Assembly: GCF_024171735.1 (NCBI RefSeq)
Contig: NZ_JAMTCH010000005.1
Location: 248,001-312,000, forward strand
Length of the DNA: 64,000 nt
DNA from: Prauserella alba
GTDB lineage: Bacteria; Actinomycetota; Actinomycetes; Mycobacteriales; Pseudonocardiaceae
Direction of reading: 5' to 3'
Numbering within the stretch: position 1 is the stretch's first letter; the number at the start of each line of letters is the position of its first letter. The translations under genes were made by a program, and so were the position numbers. The notes beneath the pieces were generated by a model. The model was not told the origin of the DNA. It saw only the letters and a program-made list of their open reading frames with translations, and did no database searches. Shown here piece after piece: positions 19,339 to 28,055 of this stretch.

Positions 19339-21606
19339 ATGACGACACACGAGGCGGACGCATCCATGACCGCGCAGAGTGACGGCGGCCCGACCAGCGA
19401 CGACCCGGATGTCGAGGCCGCCGGCTCGACGGATGAGGCCGAGGCCTGTCCCAGCCCGGTGACCGTGTCGGGCACGGCCTCGCAGGACACCCCGGTCCCA
19501 CCGGACGAGGAGCGGCTGGGGGCGACGGGGCGACTCCGGCGTGCGCTGTCCGGGCGGGATCCGGTCGCGTGGTTGCTCGGCGTCGCCGCGGCCCTCGTCG
19601 CGGTCGTGTTCGTCGTCGTCGACCTGGTGTGGAACCAGGGCACGTTCATCGCCCCGCTCGACGACGTCTACATCCATCTGCAGTACGGCAAGCAGCTCGG
19701 CAGCGGTGAACTGTTCCGGTTCAACCCCGGCGATCCGATCAGTACGGGCGCCAGCAGCATTCTGTACTCGTTCGTACTGGCCGTCGGGTGGCTGCTCGGC
19801 TTCAGCGGCAACGGCCTGCTCGGCTACGCCGTCGCGACCGGAATCGTGTGCACCGCGTTCGCGACGGGCCTGACGTACCACCTGGGCCGGTTGCTCGTGG
19901 GACGCGCAGTCGGCGTCTGGGCCGGTGTGCTGACGGCGGCGTCCGGCCCGCTGATGTGGGGCACGGCCAGCGGCATGGAGGTCGGCCTCACCGCCCTGCT
20001 CGCCGTCGCGACGGTGTACCTGTTCGTGAGGGAACGTCCCGACGGCCGGTTCCGCTGGACTCCCGTCGTGGGCGTGCTGCTCGCGCTGGTGCGGCCCGAG
20101 GGGATGGTCCTGGCGATCGCGCTGATCGGCGCGATGCTGTGGACGACGCTGGGAGGGCGGCGCGCGGGGGAGACGCGGCGTCCGCGCGCGGCGTTGTGGG
20201 CGCTACTGCCGTTGCTCGCCCCGATCGGCCAGTACCTGTTCTACTGGATCGCCACCGGCACGTTCTCCGCCAACGGCGTGCAGTCGAAGTCGCTGATGTC
20301 GGATCGGCCCACGTTCTACATCGGGGACTTCGTCCAGCGTGCCACGGAGAACCTGCGCGGTGCGGTCGGCTTCTTCAACGGCATGTCCGGCCAGAACTAC
20401 GCGTTCCCCGGAATGCTGATCGTGTTCGTCCTCGGCCTGGCGTATCTGCTGGTCAAGCACCGCCGTTGGCGGCCGTTGGCGGTGGCGTTGGCAGTGGCGT
20501 TCGCGGGCATCGTGCTGTCGGTGTCGACGCTGTCGACGGCGCTGATCCACGAGCTGCGGTACTTCCAGCCGTTCCTGCCGATCTACATCGTCGTCACGGT
20601 TATCGGCCTGTACGCCGTGTCGCGGCTCGTTGCGCGCGGCCGGTTCCGCCAGGCGGCGCTGCACCTGCTGCCGGCCGTCGCGTTGCTGTTCTCGCTGATG
20701 GCGTTGCCGCAGTGGGCGTGGCGGTTCGGCTGGGAGGCGGCGACGATCCGGGACACGAACGTCTCGGTCGCCGCGTGGCTGCGCGGGAACCTGCCGCCGG
20801 ACGCCGTCGTGGGCGTTAAGGACGTCGGCGCGGTCGCATACTTCAGTGAACGCAAGGTCGTCGACACGATCGGCCTGACCACGAACGGATTCGCCGAGGC
20901 CAGCAACCACGGCCCTGGCGCGCTGTACGAGAAGCTGCGCGCCATGCCCGAGGGTGAGCGGCCCGACTACTTCGCCGTGTACGAGCAGTGGCCGGGCGCG
21001 GCCATGCACTCGTTCGTCGACACCGGCGTGTTCGAGGCGGAGCCGGAGATGACGTTCGAACTGAACGTGCCGCGCGACAGCACCGGCTGGAGCATCGTCC
21101 CGTTCGACGAGCTGGCGGTACGCAAGGCCAACTGGAGCCTCGCCGGCACGGGCGACGCAGCGCCGGTGCCAGGGGACGTGCGGGACCACGTGGACGTCGG
21201 CTCGCTCGACTCCGAAACCGGCCACGGCTACGCGCCGCAGATGGAACAACCCGGCGTGCAGCCCTACACGGACCTGCGGCGGCAGGACGGCATCATCGAC
21301 AGCAGCCGATACATCCTGGGCGGCGAGACGTTCCGCGTCGGCAACCTGACACCGGGTCAGGACGCGAAGCTGACCAGCAGGGTGATGGTCAACGGTGTCG
21401 AGCAGTTCGTCCGCGTGCGCGTCGACGGGCGTGCCGTCGGGGTCTGGGACCTCGGCCCCAACCGTGACGCTTGGCGCACGCGCACGTTCGACATCCCCGG
21501 TGAATTCGTCACGTCGCAGAACGCCGAGGTCACCCTCGAACCGGTCCGGCCGCTGCTCAGCCCGTACCCCGAGTACACGAGCTACGGCTACTGGGTCACG
21601 CAGTAG
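19339..21606 (+). CDS. Large GT-C membrane glycosyltransferase with C-terminal beta domain
   Basis: A 755-residue protein. A polar, acidic N-terminus of about 70 residues is followed by about eleven helices with the loop motif APLDDVYIHLQYGKQLGSG, then RFNPGDPISTGASS, so the DD catalytic pair is present. The last 150 residues (from about 610) are extracellular and beta-rich, similar in style to carbohydrate-binding jelly rolls. ATG 19339 has GGAG seven bases upstream. It is the second gene of a two-gene GT-C unit. I cannot assign a sugar or acceptor; lipoglycan or arabinan branching are both plausible. Confidence 0.75.
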   Translation: MTTHEADASMTAQSDGGPTSDDPDVEAAGSTDEAEACPSPVTVSGTASQDTPVPPDEERLGATGRLRRALSGRDPVAWLLGVAAALVAVVFVVVDLVWNQGTFIAPLDDVYIHLQYGKQLGSGELFRFNPGDPISTGASSILYSFVLAVGWLLGFSGNGLLGYAVATGIVCTAFATGLTYHLGRLLVGRAVGVWAGVLTAASGPLMWGTASGMEVGLTALLAVATVYLFVRERPDGRFRWTPVVGVLLALVRPEGMVLAIALIGAMLWTTLGGRRAGETRRPRAALWALLPLLAPIGQYLFYWIATGTFSANGVQSKSLMSDRPTFYIGDFVQRATENLRGAVGFFNGMSGQNYAFPGMLIVFVLGLAYLLVKHRRWRPLAVALAVAFAGIVLSVSTLSTALIHELRYFQPFLPIYIVVTVIGLYAVSRLVARGRFRQAALHLLPAVALLFSLMALPQWAWRFGWEAATIRDTNVSVAAWLRGNLPPDAVVGVKDVGAVAYFSERKVVDTIGLTTNGFAEASNHGPGALYEKLRAMPEGERPDYFAVYEQWPGAAMHSFVDTGVFEAEPEMTFELNVPRDSTGWSIVPFDELAVRKANWSLAGTGDAAPVPGDVRDHVDVGSLDSETGHGYAPQMEQPGVQPYTDLRRQDGIIDSSRYILGGETFRVGNLTPGQDAKLTSRVMVNGVEQFVRVRVDGRAVGVWDLGPNRDAWRTRTFDIPGEFVTSQNAEVTLEPVRPLLSPYPEYTSYGYWVTQ

Positions 21607-21637
21607 CCGTATTCGAAACAGAGCTGCCGCACACGAA

Positions 21638-21678
21638 ACAGCGGCTCCGCCACCGCGGTCGGGTGGCGGAGCCGCTGT
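21638..21678. terminator. Hairpin terminator between GT-C gene and dprE2
   Basis: A perfect 17-bp stem (ACAGCGGCTCCGCCACC against its complement) with a seven-base loop lies between two convergent genes. There is no clear T-run, as is common in actinomycetes. It could serve both directions. Confidence 0.75.
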
Positions 21679-21755
21679 CGTGTCGGCACGACCACGTCGT
21701 CAGATCGGCCGGATGCGCCGCGGCGTCAGTCGGGCCGGGCCGGCCGGTCGGGGTG

Positions 21756-22511
21756 TTAGATGGGCAGTTTGCGGAAGATGGGGCGCGGCACGTGTCGCAG
21801 CGCCGACATCACCCAGCGGAACGTGCCGGGTGCCCACACGAGGTCCTTGCCGCGTCGCGCGGCGTCGATCGCGATGTCGGCCACCGACTCGGCGGTTTGC
21901 TCCAGCGGGGCCTTGTCCATGCCCTCGGTCATCTTCGTGCGCACCTGTCCGGGGCGCACGACCGACACCCGGACGCCGTGCGGTGCGAGTGCCTCGCCGA
22001 GACCCAGGTAGAAGCCGTCGAAGCCGGCCTTCGTGGATCCGTAGACGAAGTTCGACCGGCGGACACGCTCGCCCGCAACCGACGACAGGGCGATCACCGA
22101 GCCGTGGCCCTGCTGTTTGAGGCGTTCGGCCAGTGCCACACCCACCGAGACGGGCGCCGTGTAGTTCACGGTCGCCATCTCGACGGCCTGCGCGTGGTCC
22201 TGCCACGCCTCTTCGGCGTCACCGAGCAGGCCGAACGCCACGACCGTCACGTCGATGTCGCCACCCGAGAACGCCTTGTCGATCACCAGCGGGTGCGAAT
22301 CGGTGTCGGTTGCATCGAAGTCGACGGTCTCCACCTCGGCACCTGCGCTGCGCAGGCGCTGGGCGGCCTCGTCGAGGCGCGGTGACTGCCGGGCCGCCAG
22401 CACGACCCGCAGCGGCCGCTGGGCGAGGTATTTCTCGGCGATCGCCAGCGCGATGTCCGAGGTGCCGCCGAGCAGCAGCAGCGACTGGGGGTTGCCCACC
22501 GCGTCGATCAC
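21756..22511 (-). CDS. dprE2: Decaprenylphosphoryl-2-keto-beta-D-erythro-pentose reductase
   Basis: A 251-residue short-chain dehydrogenase that with NADH completes epimerisation of decaprenyl-phosphoryl-ribose to -arabinose. The start is [20 protein letters not shown], the NAD motif; the catalytic [20 protein letters not shown] gives Ser, Tyr and Lys, and the C-terminus ends [13 protein letters not shown], as in Mtb Rv3791. Its GTG (22511) overlaps the dprE1 stop by four bases, so the two subunits are translationally coupled. The assignment is firm. Confidence 0.95.
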   Translation of the reverse strand: MIDAVGNPQSLLLLGGTSDIALAIAEKYLAQRPLRVVLAARQSPRLDEAAQRLRSAGAEVETVDFDATDTDSHPLVIDKAFSGGDIDVTVVAFGLLGDAEEAWQDHAQAVEMATVNYTAPVSVGVALAERLKQQGHGSVIALSSVAGERVRRSNFVYGSTKAGFDGFYLGLGEALAPHGVRVSVVRPGQVRTKMTEGMDKAPLEQTAESVADIAIDAARRGKDLVWAPGTFRWVMSALRHVPRPIFRKLPI

Positions 22512-23905
22512 AGTTCGAGCCTCCTGGCCATGTCGGATATGAAGATGCCGTACGGGTCGACGGAGTGGCGGAGCTTCTTCCACTCGTCGATGCGCGGGTA
22601 CATGCGGTGGAACGTCTCGGCGGTCGTGCGCGAGTCCTTCGCCGTGTACAGGCGTCCGCCGAGTTCGAGGACCATCCGGTCGAGCTCGTTGCACAGCTGC
22701 GCGAGGCCGGGCTTGATCGGGAAGTCGAGGCAGACCATCCAGCCCGGGTGCGGGAACGACAGCGGTGCCGGGTTGCCCTCGCCCATGCGTTTGAACACGT
22801 TCAGCGCCGAGTAGTGCCCGGAGTGGGCGACCTTCTCGACGATGCGGCGCAGGCCGTCGTTCGCGCCGAGCGGGGTGCTGAACTGGTACTGCAGGAAGCC
22901 GTTGCTGCCGTAGCCGCGGTTCCACTCTCCGACCAGGTCGAGCATGTGGTAGAAGGCCGTGATGTTCTGGATCGCCCCGCGGCCCTGTTTCGGCGTCGAC
23001 CGGTAGTAGAACTCGCCGATCGCGCTCAGCGACAGTTTGTTCATCAGCCCGTTCGGAAAGATGTCCGGAACGGTCAGCAGCTGCGGCGCGGAGAACTTCA
23101 ACGGTTCGCTGCGCAGCTTCGGCGGGAGGTCGTCCAGCTTGGCCAGCGACCCGCGGGCGAACGCGCCCCGGCCGAGCTGGCGGCCCTTCGAGATGGTGTC
23201 GAACCAGACCGACGAGTACGTGTAGTTCTCGTCGGAACCGTCGCTGATCAGCTCGAGCGTGCCGTCGAGGTCGGCGGTGCGGTCGTTGTCGACGATGAAG
23301 TACGCCGTCTCGGTGCGCGTCATCCTGATCCGCGCCCGCACGATGATGCCGGTCAGGCCGATGCCGGCGACGGTGGCCCAGAACAGGTCGGCCTCGGGGC
23401 CGTCCGGGGTCAGGGTGCGTACCCGGCCGTCGGCCGTGACCAGGTCCATCGACACGACGTGGTTGCCGAAGCTGCCCGCGCTGTGGTGGTTCTTGCCGTG
23501 GATGTCGTTGGCGATCGCGCCGCCGATCGTCACCTGGCGGGTGCCCGGCAGGACCGGTACCCACAGTCCGTACGGCAACGCGGCCTGCATCAGGGAGTCG
23601 AGGCTGACACCCGCGTCGACGTCGACGATCGCGTTGTCGGGGTCGATCGAGTGGATGCGGTCGAGCGCGGTCATGTCGACGACGAGGCCGCCGGCGTTCT
23701 GCGCCGGGTCACCGTAGGACCGGCCGAGTCCGCGGGCGATGACGCCGCGTTCGCCTGCCTGCGCGACCGCGCGTGCGATCACTTCGACATCCGGGGTGGC
23801 GAGCACGTTGGCGGTGGTCGGGGCCGTCCTGCCCCAACCGGCCAGGGTGCGCCGTTCGATGTGCCGTTCGGGAGTGGGTGTGCTCACTCGAGCCAGGGTA
23901 ACCAT
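22508..23905 (-). CDS. dprE1: Decaprenylphosphoryl-beta-D-ribose 2-oxidase
   Basis: A 465-residue FAD enzyme of the VAO fold that oxidises decaprenyl-phosphoryl-ribose. Diagnostic segments are [13 protein letters not shown] near residue 24, [17 protein letters not shown], the FAD-binding [16 protein letters not shown], and [20 protein letters not shown] near the C-terminus. The cysteine that benzothiazinones attack in Mtb (Cys387 in ICVDFP) is present as VCLDFPIK (Cys392 here). ATG 23905 is the longest good start; GTG 23887 would make it 459 residues, closer to Mtb (461). It is divergent from gtrA. Confidence 0.95.
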   Translation of the reverse strand: MVTLARVSTPTPERHIERRTLAGWGRTAPTTANVLATPDVEVIARAVAQAGERGVIARGLGRSYGDPAQNAGGLVVDMTALDRIHSIDPDNAIVDVDAGVSLDSLMQAALPYGLWVPVLPGTRQVTIGGAIANDIHGKNHHSAGSFGNHVVSMDLVTADGRVRTLTPDGPEADLFWATVAGIGLTGIIVRARIRMTRTETAYFIVDNDRTADLDGTLELISDGSDENYTYSSVWFDTISKGRQLGRGAFARGSLAKLDDLPPKLRSEPLKFSAPQLLTVPDIFPNGLMNKLSLSAIGEFYYRSTPKQGRGAIQNITAFYHMLDLVGEWNRGYGSNGFLQYQFSTPLGANDGLRRIVEKVAHSGHYSALNVFKRMGEGNPAPLSFPHPGWMVCLDFPIKPGLAQLCNELDRMVLELGGRLYTAKDSRTTAETFHRMYPRIDEWKKLRHSVDPYGIFISDMARRLEL

Positions 23906-24052
23906 CTCGAGATATGGCCTGTCTCCGGTGCCACAATGTCCGATCCCTACACTCGATAAGCACGGACCCGGAATCGGTGTGCGATCTTCGGTGCAGTCGG
24001 CCGGAAACGCAGGTCGGAACCGGGTTCACGGGAACACGACACGCAGAACACG

Positions 24053-24124
24053 CACGGTCGGCAGAACGTCCTGCACGATCGGCAGAACATCACGGTCAGC
24101 AGAGCATCACGATCGGCAGAGCAT
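24053..24124 (+). repeat. Four 17-bp iterons upstream of gtrA
   Basis: The unit CACGATCGGCAGARCAT occurs at 24074-24090, 24091-24107 and 24108-24124 without spacers. A related copy with four extra bases occupies 24053-24073. The array ends 11 bases before the gtrA start and lies in the divergent region with dprE1. It could be a protein-binding array or a leader; its function is unknown. Confidence 0.8.
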
Positions 24125-24135
24125 AAGGTGCAGCG

Positions 24136-24582
24136 GTGGCAACGATGGAATCTCCGGCCGGCGAGGCGGTGAGGCCCGCATCGCCGGGTCTGGTGGCACA
24201 GATCTCCCGGTTCGTGCTCATCGGCGGGTTCTGCGCACTGGTCGACTCCGGGCTGTACTGGTTGTTGCTGCAGGCCGGCACGTGGGTGCATTTGGCGAAG
24301 GCGTTCAGTTTCATCGCGGGCACCACCACGGCGTATTTTCTTAACCGCCGCTTCACATTTACTGCGGCCCAGAAAGGCGGCGCCGGGCAGATCGGCGGGT
24401 TCGCTGCGCTCTACACGACAACGTTCTTCGTCAACGTCGGAACGAACGCCGTGATGCTCGCGATGTTGTCCGACGATTTCCGGTGGCGGGTCGCTGCGGC
24501 GTGGGTCATCGCGCAGGGCACCGCCACGGTGATCAATTTCGTGATGTTGAAATGGGTCGTGTTCCGGGAATCACGTGGGTGA
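24136..24582 (+). CDS. GtrA family membrane protein (Rv3789-like)
   Basis: A 148-residue protein with four predicted transmembrane helices and the GtrA pattern (FVLIGGFCALVDSGLYWLLL, then FIAGTTTAYFLNRRFTF near residue 65). In Mtb the equivalent gene Rv3789 lies next to dprE1 and has been proposed to be a flippase for, or an anchoring partner in, decaprenyl-phosphoryl-arabinose metabolism. Here it is divergent from dprE1/dprE2. GTG 24136 is taken as the start; an ATG three codons later is possible. The role is inferred from family and position. Confidence 0.85.
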   Translation: MATMESPAGEAVRPASPGLVAQISRFVLIGGFCALVDSGLYWLLLQAGTWVHLAKAFSFIAGTTTAYFLNRRFTFTAAQKGGAGQIGGFAALYTTTFFVNVGTNAVMLAMLSDDFRWRVAAAWVIAQGTATVINFVMLKWVVFRESRG

Positions 24583-24727
24583 TGAAGCCTGGTGCGAACC
24601 GCTGAGGGGCGGCCTGTACCTTACTGGCGTTCGCGCGTTGGAGTGACGCCGCCACGGTGTCGATTCCGCGTCGTGAACACGTCGAACTCAAATCCGGTGG
24701 CCCTGTACTACTTGGAGGACGCCTCTC

Positions 24728-26635
24728 ATGTCCGGTGAAGCAACAGTGACGACCGAGGCGACGGCCGGCTCGCTGCTGCAGGCCCACACCCCGGCGTCGG
24801 GGCGTCTGCTCGCGCAGCGGGGTCTGTTCGAGGGGCCCTCGGCGGTCGTCAGCAAGGACCTGTACCTCGAGGTGGTCGAGGGTGTCGCATCGCGTGACCG
24901 GGAGACGGTGACGCTCGAGCCGTCGGCGAAGGTCACGGGCAACACGTATTTCGGCAGGTTCCCTGCGTCGTACTGGCAGCGCTGGACGACGGTCCGGTCG
25001 GTGACCGTCGAGGCGATCGTCAGCGGTTCGGGCCGGCTCGTGGTGCGGGCCTCGGACGTCGCGGGCGAGTCCCGCACGGTCGCCGCCGAGGCCATGACCG
25101 ATGTGGTGCAGCGCACGGTGACCCTCGAGGCGAAGCTGGACAAGTTCGTCGACGGCGGTGGGTTGTGGCTCGACCTGGAGACCGACGCCATGGAGCGGCT
25201 CACGGTCTCGCAGGTGCGCTGGACCGTCGAAGCGCCCGAGGAGATCCGGCCGACCGCGGTCACGATCTGCACGATGAACCGCGCCGACGACTGCCTGTCG
25301 AACCTGCGCACGCTCGCCGACTCGCTGCCGGCCCTGGAGACGCTCGACGCGATCTACGTCGCGGACCAGGGGACCGACACGGTCGACTCGCGGGACGGCT
25401 TCGCCGACGTGGCCGCGGCGCTGGGTGACAAGCTCGAGTACATCAAGCAGCCGAACCTCGGCGGCGCGGGCGGCTTCACCCGCGGCCTGTACGAGGTGGC
25501 GGGCCAGGCCGCGGCCGAGCACGCCAACGTGCTGTTCATGGACGACGACGTGCTGCTGGAGCCGGACCTCGTGATCCGGCTGACCGCGTTCTCCAACAAG
25601 GCAGCCAACCCGATGATCGTCGGCGGCCAGATGCTGAACCTGCTGCACCCCAACCAGCTGCACGTGGGCGCCGAGCACGCACAGTTGAACGCGCTGCAGC
25701 CCGGCGTGCCGGTGCCGCACAGCCCGGAGACCGCCGACCTGCTGGGGGTCAATCCCAAGACGGGCAAGAAGACCCGGCAGGAACGCCGCCTGGACGCGGG
25801 CTACAACGGCTGGTGGTCGTGCCTCATCCCGTCCGAGGTGGTGCAGAAGGTCGGCTACCCGATGCCGTTCTTCTTCCAGTGGGACGACGCGGAGTACAGC
25901 TACCGCGCCCGCGCCGCCGGGTTCCCGACGGTGACGCTGCCAGGCGCCGGCGTGTGGCACGCCGACTTCCACTGGAAGGACTGGGACGAGTGGCACCGCT
26001 ACTTCAACCTGCGTAACTCGATCATCACCGCGGCGCTGCACAGCCCGTTCGACCTGAACCTGCTCTCCCGGGTGCTGATGGCGCAGGTGGTGCGCTACCT
26101 GCTCGGCATGCAGTACGGCCTCACGGCGACGCTGATCAAGGCCGTCGAGGACTTCCTCGAGGGGCCTGAGGTGCTGCACGACGGCGGTGTCGCGGCGATG
26201 AAGGAGATCCGCGAGATCCGCGCGCAGTATCCGGAGACGAAGCGGCACGACCCGACGAACGTGCCCGGTATCCCGTCGAACGACATCGTCATCAACAACA
26301 CCGCGCCGCGGCCGAGCATGCAGCGTGCCGTGCTGCTCAAGCGCATGCTGAACCGTGCGCTCGGCAAGCACCGGTTCAACATGGGCGCCATCCCGGCCGA
26401 CGAGGCGCACTGGTGGCACGTCGCGCTGTTCAAGACGGCCGTCGTCACCGACGCCTCGCAGGAGGGCGTGCGCGTGCGCTCCTACGACAAGGAACGCATG
26501 GTCGACCTCGGCAAGCGGGCGGTCCAGGTGATCAGCCGCCTCCGCAAGGAGGGTCACGCGGTGCAGGCGCAGTACAAGCGTGCCATGCCGGAGCTGACCA
26601 GCCGCGAGAACTGGAAGCGCCTCTACGAACTCTGA
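24728..26635 (+). CDS. glfT2: Galactofuranosyltransferase GlfT2
   Basis: A 635-residue bifunctional beta-(1-5)/(1-6) galactofuranosyltransferase that elongates the galactan. The N-terminal beta-sandwich (about 1-165) precedes a GT-A domain with VTICTMNRADDC, the metal motif DDD at residues 272-274, WDDAEYSYRA (Asp386/387) and the WHADFHW active-site His411. All are offset by about 15 from the Mtb residues 256-258, 371/372 and 396. The C-terminal helices form the tetramer interface. ATG 24728 follows GGAGG. A strong terminator follows at 26645. Confidence 0.96.
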   Translation: MSGEATVTTEATAGSLLQAHTPASGRLLAQRGLFEGPSAVVSKDLYLEVVEGVASRDRETVTLEPSAKVTGNTYFGRFPASYWQRWTTVRSVTVEAIVSGSGRLVVRASDVAGESRTVAAEAMTDVVQRTVTLEAKLDKFVDGGGLWLDLETDAMERLTVSQVRWTVEAPEEIRPTAVTICTMNRADDCLSNLRTLADSLPALETLDAIYVADQGTDTVDSRDGFADVAAALGDKLEYIKQPNLGGAGGFTRGLYEVAGQAAAEHANVLFMDDDVLLEPDLVIRLTAFSNKAANPMIVGGQMLNLLHPNQLHVGAEHAQLNALQPGVPVPHSPETADLLGVNPKTGKKTRQERRLDAGYNGWWSCLIPSEVVQKVGYPMPFFFQWDDAEYSYRARAAGFPTVTLPGAGVWHADFHWKDWDEWHRYFNLRNSIITAALHSPFDLNLLSRVLMAQVVRYLLGMQYGLTATLIKAVEDFLEGPEVLHDGGVAAMKEIREIRAQYPETKRHDPTNVPGIPSNDIVINNTAPRPSMQRAVLLKRMLNRALGKHRFNMGAIPADEAHWWHVALFKTAVVTDASQEGVRVRSYDKERMVDLGKRAVQVISRLRKEGHAVQAQYKRAMPELTSRENWKRLYEL

Positions 26636-26644
26636 GTGAGAACC

Positions 26645-26683
26645 GCGAGCGCCGCCCCGACGGAAGGCCGGGGCGGCGCTCGC
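26645..26683. terminator. Hairpin terminator after glfT2
   Basis: A perfect 14-bp stem (GCGAGCGCCGCCCC and its complement) with an 11-base loop lies ten bases after the glfT2 stop. It separates glfT2 from the small gene on the other strand. Confidence 0.75.
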
Positions 26684-26696
26684 GATGCGCCGGCCG

Positions 26697-26939
26697 CTAG
26701 TGCATCCCGAACACCTTGCCCGAGCGCTGGAGGTCGTCGACGTACGCGGCGGCCACGTGGGCGAAGTTGATGTGCACGACGCGGCTGTCCACGTCGGTGA
26801 TGCTCTGGACGGAACCGTGGTCGAGGTACAGGTACAGCTGCTTGGTCACCTCGTCGACGGCGTCGGCATGCAGCGGGAACACCAGTGGTTCGCCGCCACT
26901 GACGAGATGCACGACGAGTGCGGGTTTGGTCTCGGCCAT
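26697..26939 (-). CDS. Small conserved-looking protein, unknown function
   Basis: An 80-residue protein beginning MAETKPALVVHLVSGGEPLV and ending RSGKVFGMH. It has no transmembrane helix or signal peptide. Alternating beta strands with FPLHADAVDEVTKQLYLYL and SITDVDSRVVHINFAHVAAAYV suggest a small alpha/beta domain. The ATG at 26939 and good codon bias (third-position GC) support a real gene. It is divergent from the EspG gene and faces the glfT2 terminator. I do not recognise the family. Confidence 0.65.
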   Translation of the reverse strand: MAETKPALVVHLVSGGEPLVFPLHADAVDEVTKQLYLYLDHGSVQSITDVDSRVVHINFAHVAAAYVDDLQRSGKVFGMH

Positions 26940-27134
26940 GACTCCACCCGACCACCGGTGTTCGCGGTGGGCAAGGCCGGTTCGCTGACAGCGTGACGCG
27001 GCCGCGCCGACCCGCCGCGCCGCCGCCGTACGAGCGCCACGTCGCGGCAAGGGTCGGCCGGTCGGAGCCGAGCCACGCGACGTCTGCGGGCTGCTAACGT
27101 TTCGCCCGTCGGATCGGACGAGACCGGGGGAGAG

Positions 27135-27908
27135 ATGGCGCAATCGTTCTCGCTGTCACTGGTGGCAGTGGACATCCTGCTCGAGCAGTACAAGCTCGGA
27201 AGGTCGCCGTTCCCGTTCGAGATCCCGCACATGGGTACGACGCACACGCAACGCACCCAGGTGCGCGAGGCCGTGTTCCGCGACCTCGAGGCGCGCGACC
27301 TGGCCCGTGGCGGCCGGCTGGAGGCGGACGTCGAGACGACGTTCGAGGCGTGCATGCGCGCACCGCTCATCGTGGCGCTGGCGGGACAGCTCACCGGCGA
27401 CGAGGAGATCTACGCGCGCGCCGTCTCCGACGGCCAGTACGCGGTCCTGGTACGTCAGGACGGCACCATGCTGACGTTCACCGAAGTGCGGCCGACGAAC
27501 TTCGTCGCCGAGCTGGTGGACCTGCTGCCGCTGACGAAACCTGCTCCCGGCCAGTCGATCACCGTGCCGGTGGCCGCCACGCGCAAGCCACAGCAGGCGG
27601 ACGGCGGCTACGACCCGTTCGGCGGGGTCAAAGCACCCCGGTCCTCGCAGACGACGTCACAGGAACGTGCCGTGGCCCGGCTGTTCGAGAAGAAGACGGA
27701 ACGCATCGGGTTCGTCACCGCGTTCGTTCCCGGCGACGACGGCAGGTCAGCCAAGCTGGACCCGGTGATGTGGTTCGACAACGAGGACGGCCGCTACCTG
27801 GGAACGCAACGGGCCGCCGAGGACGGCCAGAAATGGGCCACGTACGCGCCCGCCGACAACGCCCGCATCGTCTCCCAGCTCTACACCCAGCTCGAACCGT
27901 ATTTGTGA
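27135..27908 (+). CDS. ESX secretion-associated EspG family protein
   Basis: A 257-residue protein. The opening FSLSLVAVDILLEQYKLGRSPFPFEIPHMG and the following acidic and strand-rich pattern match the EspG chaperone family, which in mycobacteria binds PE-PPE substrates in the cytoplasm for type VII secretion. No ESX, PE or PPE gene is nearby. Orphan EspG homologues are common in actinomycetes and their clients are unknown. ATG 27135 has GGGGGAGA just upstream. It converges with glfT1. Confidence 0.8.
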   Translation: MAQSFSLSLVAVDILLEQYKLGRSPFPFEIPHMGTTHTQRTQVREAVFRDLEARDLARGGRLEADVETTFEACMRAPLIVALAGQLTGDEEIYARAVSDGQYAVLVRQDGTMLTFTEVRPTNFVAELVDLLPLTKPAPGQSITVPVAATRKPQQADGGYDPFGGVKAPRSSQTTSQERAVARLFEKKTERIGFVTAFVPGDDGRSAKLDPVMWFDNEDGRYLGTQRAAEDGQKWATYAPADNARIVSQLYTQLEPYL

Positions 27909-28055
27909 TTATTTTTGACAGTGGCTGGTTTGCGGTGCGGGTGGCGGAACCCGCGGCGGTGCCGGTTGCGTAGGTGGTGAATGCGGCGTCGTCGCCAAGC
28001 AGTGCGAGGGGAAGATTCGGGGCGCTCAACGCCACCAAAGTGCCCTTGGGGGCGC

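Noticed and set aside
27909-28055. Direct repeat GGGGCGCTCA at 28019 and 28049 and an AT-rich patch after the EspG gene
   Set aside because: Two short copies between convergent genes could form a weak terminator but are too short to support more; no regulatory role can be argued.
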